From Pseudoalteromonas sp. NBT06-2 (GTDB lineage: Bacteria; Pseudomonadota; Gammaproteobacteria; Enterobacterales; Alteromonadaceae): 64,000 nucleotides of DNA. Shown one piece after another: positions 63,963-64,000 of the stretch (position 1 is the first letter of the stretch; each line of letters starts with the position of its first letter). The DNA is taken from NCBI RefSeq assembly GCF_002276045.1, contig NZ_NQMR01000011.1, forward strand, positions 1-64,000. The letters run 5' to 3'. The notes under the pieces were generated by a model that saw nothing but the letters and a program-made list of their open reading frames with translations, searched no databases and was not told the DNA's origin. Both the position numbers and the translations under genes were made by a program.

Positions 63963-64000
63963 TTTAATCTCCTAATCTTTCCAAATCACGTGACAAAACG

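Overview
The window comes from an AT-rich gammaproteobacterium. The housekeeping block on the right (rpoE-rseA-rseB-rseC-lepA-lepB-rnc-era-recO-pdxJ, then nadB, ygfX-sdhE, ygfZ and slyD) has the gene order and protein signatures of the marine Alteromonadales. A Colwellia/Thalassotalea/Pseudoalteromonas-type organism is my inference from gene order and base composition; no search was run.

1-30.4 kb (all minus strand) is a biosynthetic region. Five giant genes form a hybrid NRPS-PKS assembly line that runs off the left edge. In transcription order they are C-A-T-C-A-T (25763-19317), docking-C-A-T-C-A-T-KS-AT-ACP (19320-9721), docking-C-A-T (9620-6144), KS-AT-ACP (6144-3118) and docking-C-A... 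(3118-1, incomplete). The genes overlap by ATGA or TAATG or lie close together. A membrane M28 peptidase gene sits 33 bp upstream of the first NRPS gene and is probably co-transcribed. Upstream of that, behind a terminator, is a DUF5916-type outer-membrane protein. Residues read from the A-domain pockets suggest Thr (good), Ala (fair), Gly-like and a basic residue (weak), and two unassigned. Both PKS modules look malonyl-specific and lack reductive domains. No thioesterase, epimerase or exporter gene is visible.

30.4-41.8 kb is a decayed prophage or phage-like element. It holds a tape-measure-like scrap, a coiled-coil protein, a DUF4055-type portal (1-nt deletion), a large terminase (in-frame TGA), a C39-like cysteine peptidase, a small terminase split by a complete IS66-family element with an exact 8-bp target duplication, an endonuclease VII, a T7-type endonuclease I and an unknown small protein. 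A 22-bp sequence is repeated exactly near both ends of this block.

41.8-48.4 kb is an accessory island of a different kind. A compact minus-strand operon of largely unrecognised genes includes a secreted HExxH lipoprotein and a DraG-like protein that has lost its metal ligands. It diverges from a plus-strand pair made of a small ribbon-helix-helix-like regulator and a single-chain methyltransferase fused to a PstI/BsuBI-type endonuclease. The island ends at a tRNA-Leu(CAA) gene, beside which lies a degenerate second tRNA-Leu.

49-64 kb is core genome: an RDD membrane protein, the sigma-E operon with a near-consensus sigma-E promoter, translation and membrane-assembly genes, NAD synthesis (nadB), flavinylation (sdhE), Fe-S assembly (ygfZ), the SlyD chaperone and a DUF481 outer-membrane protein.
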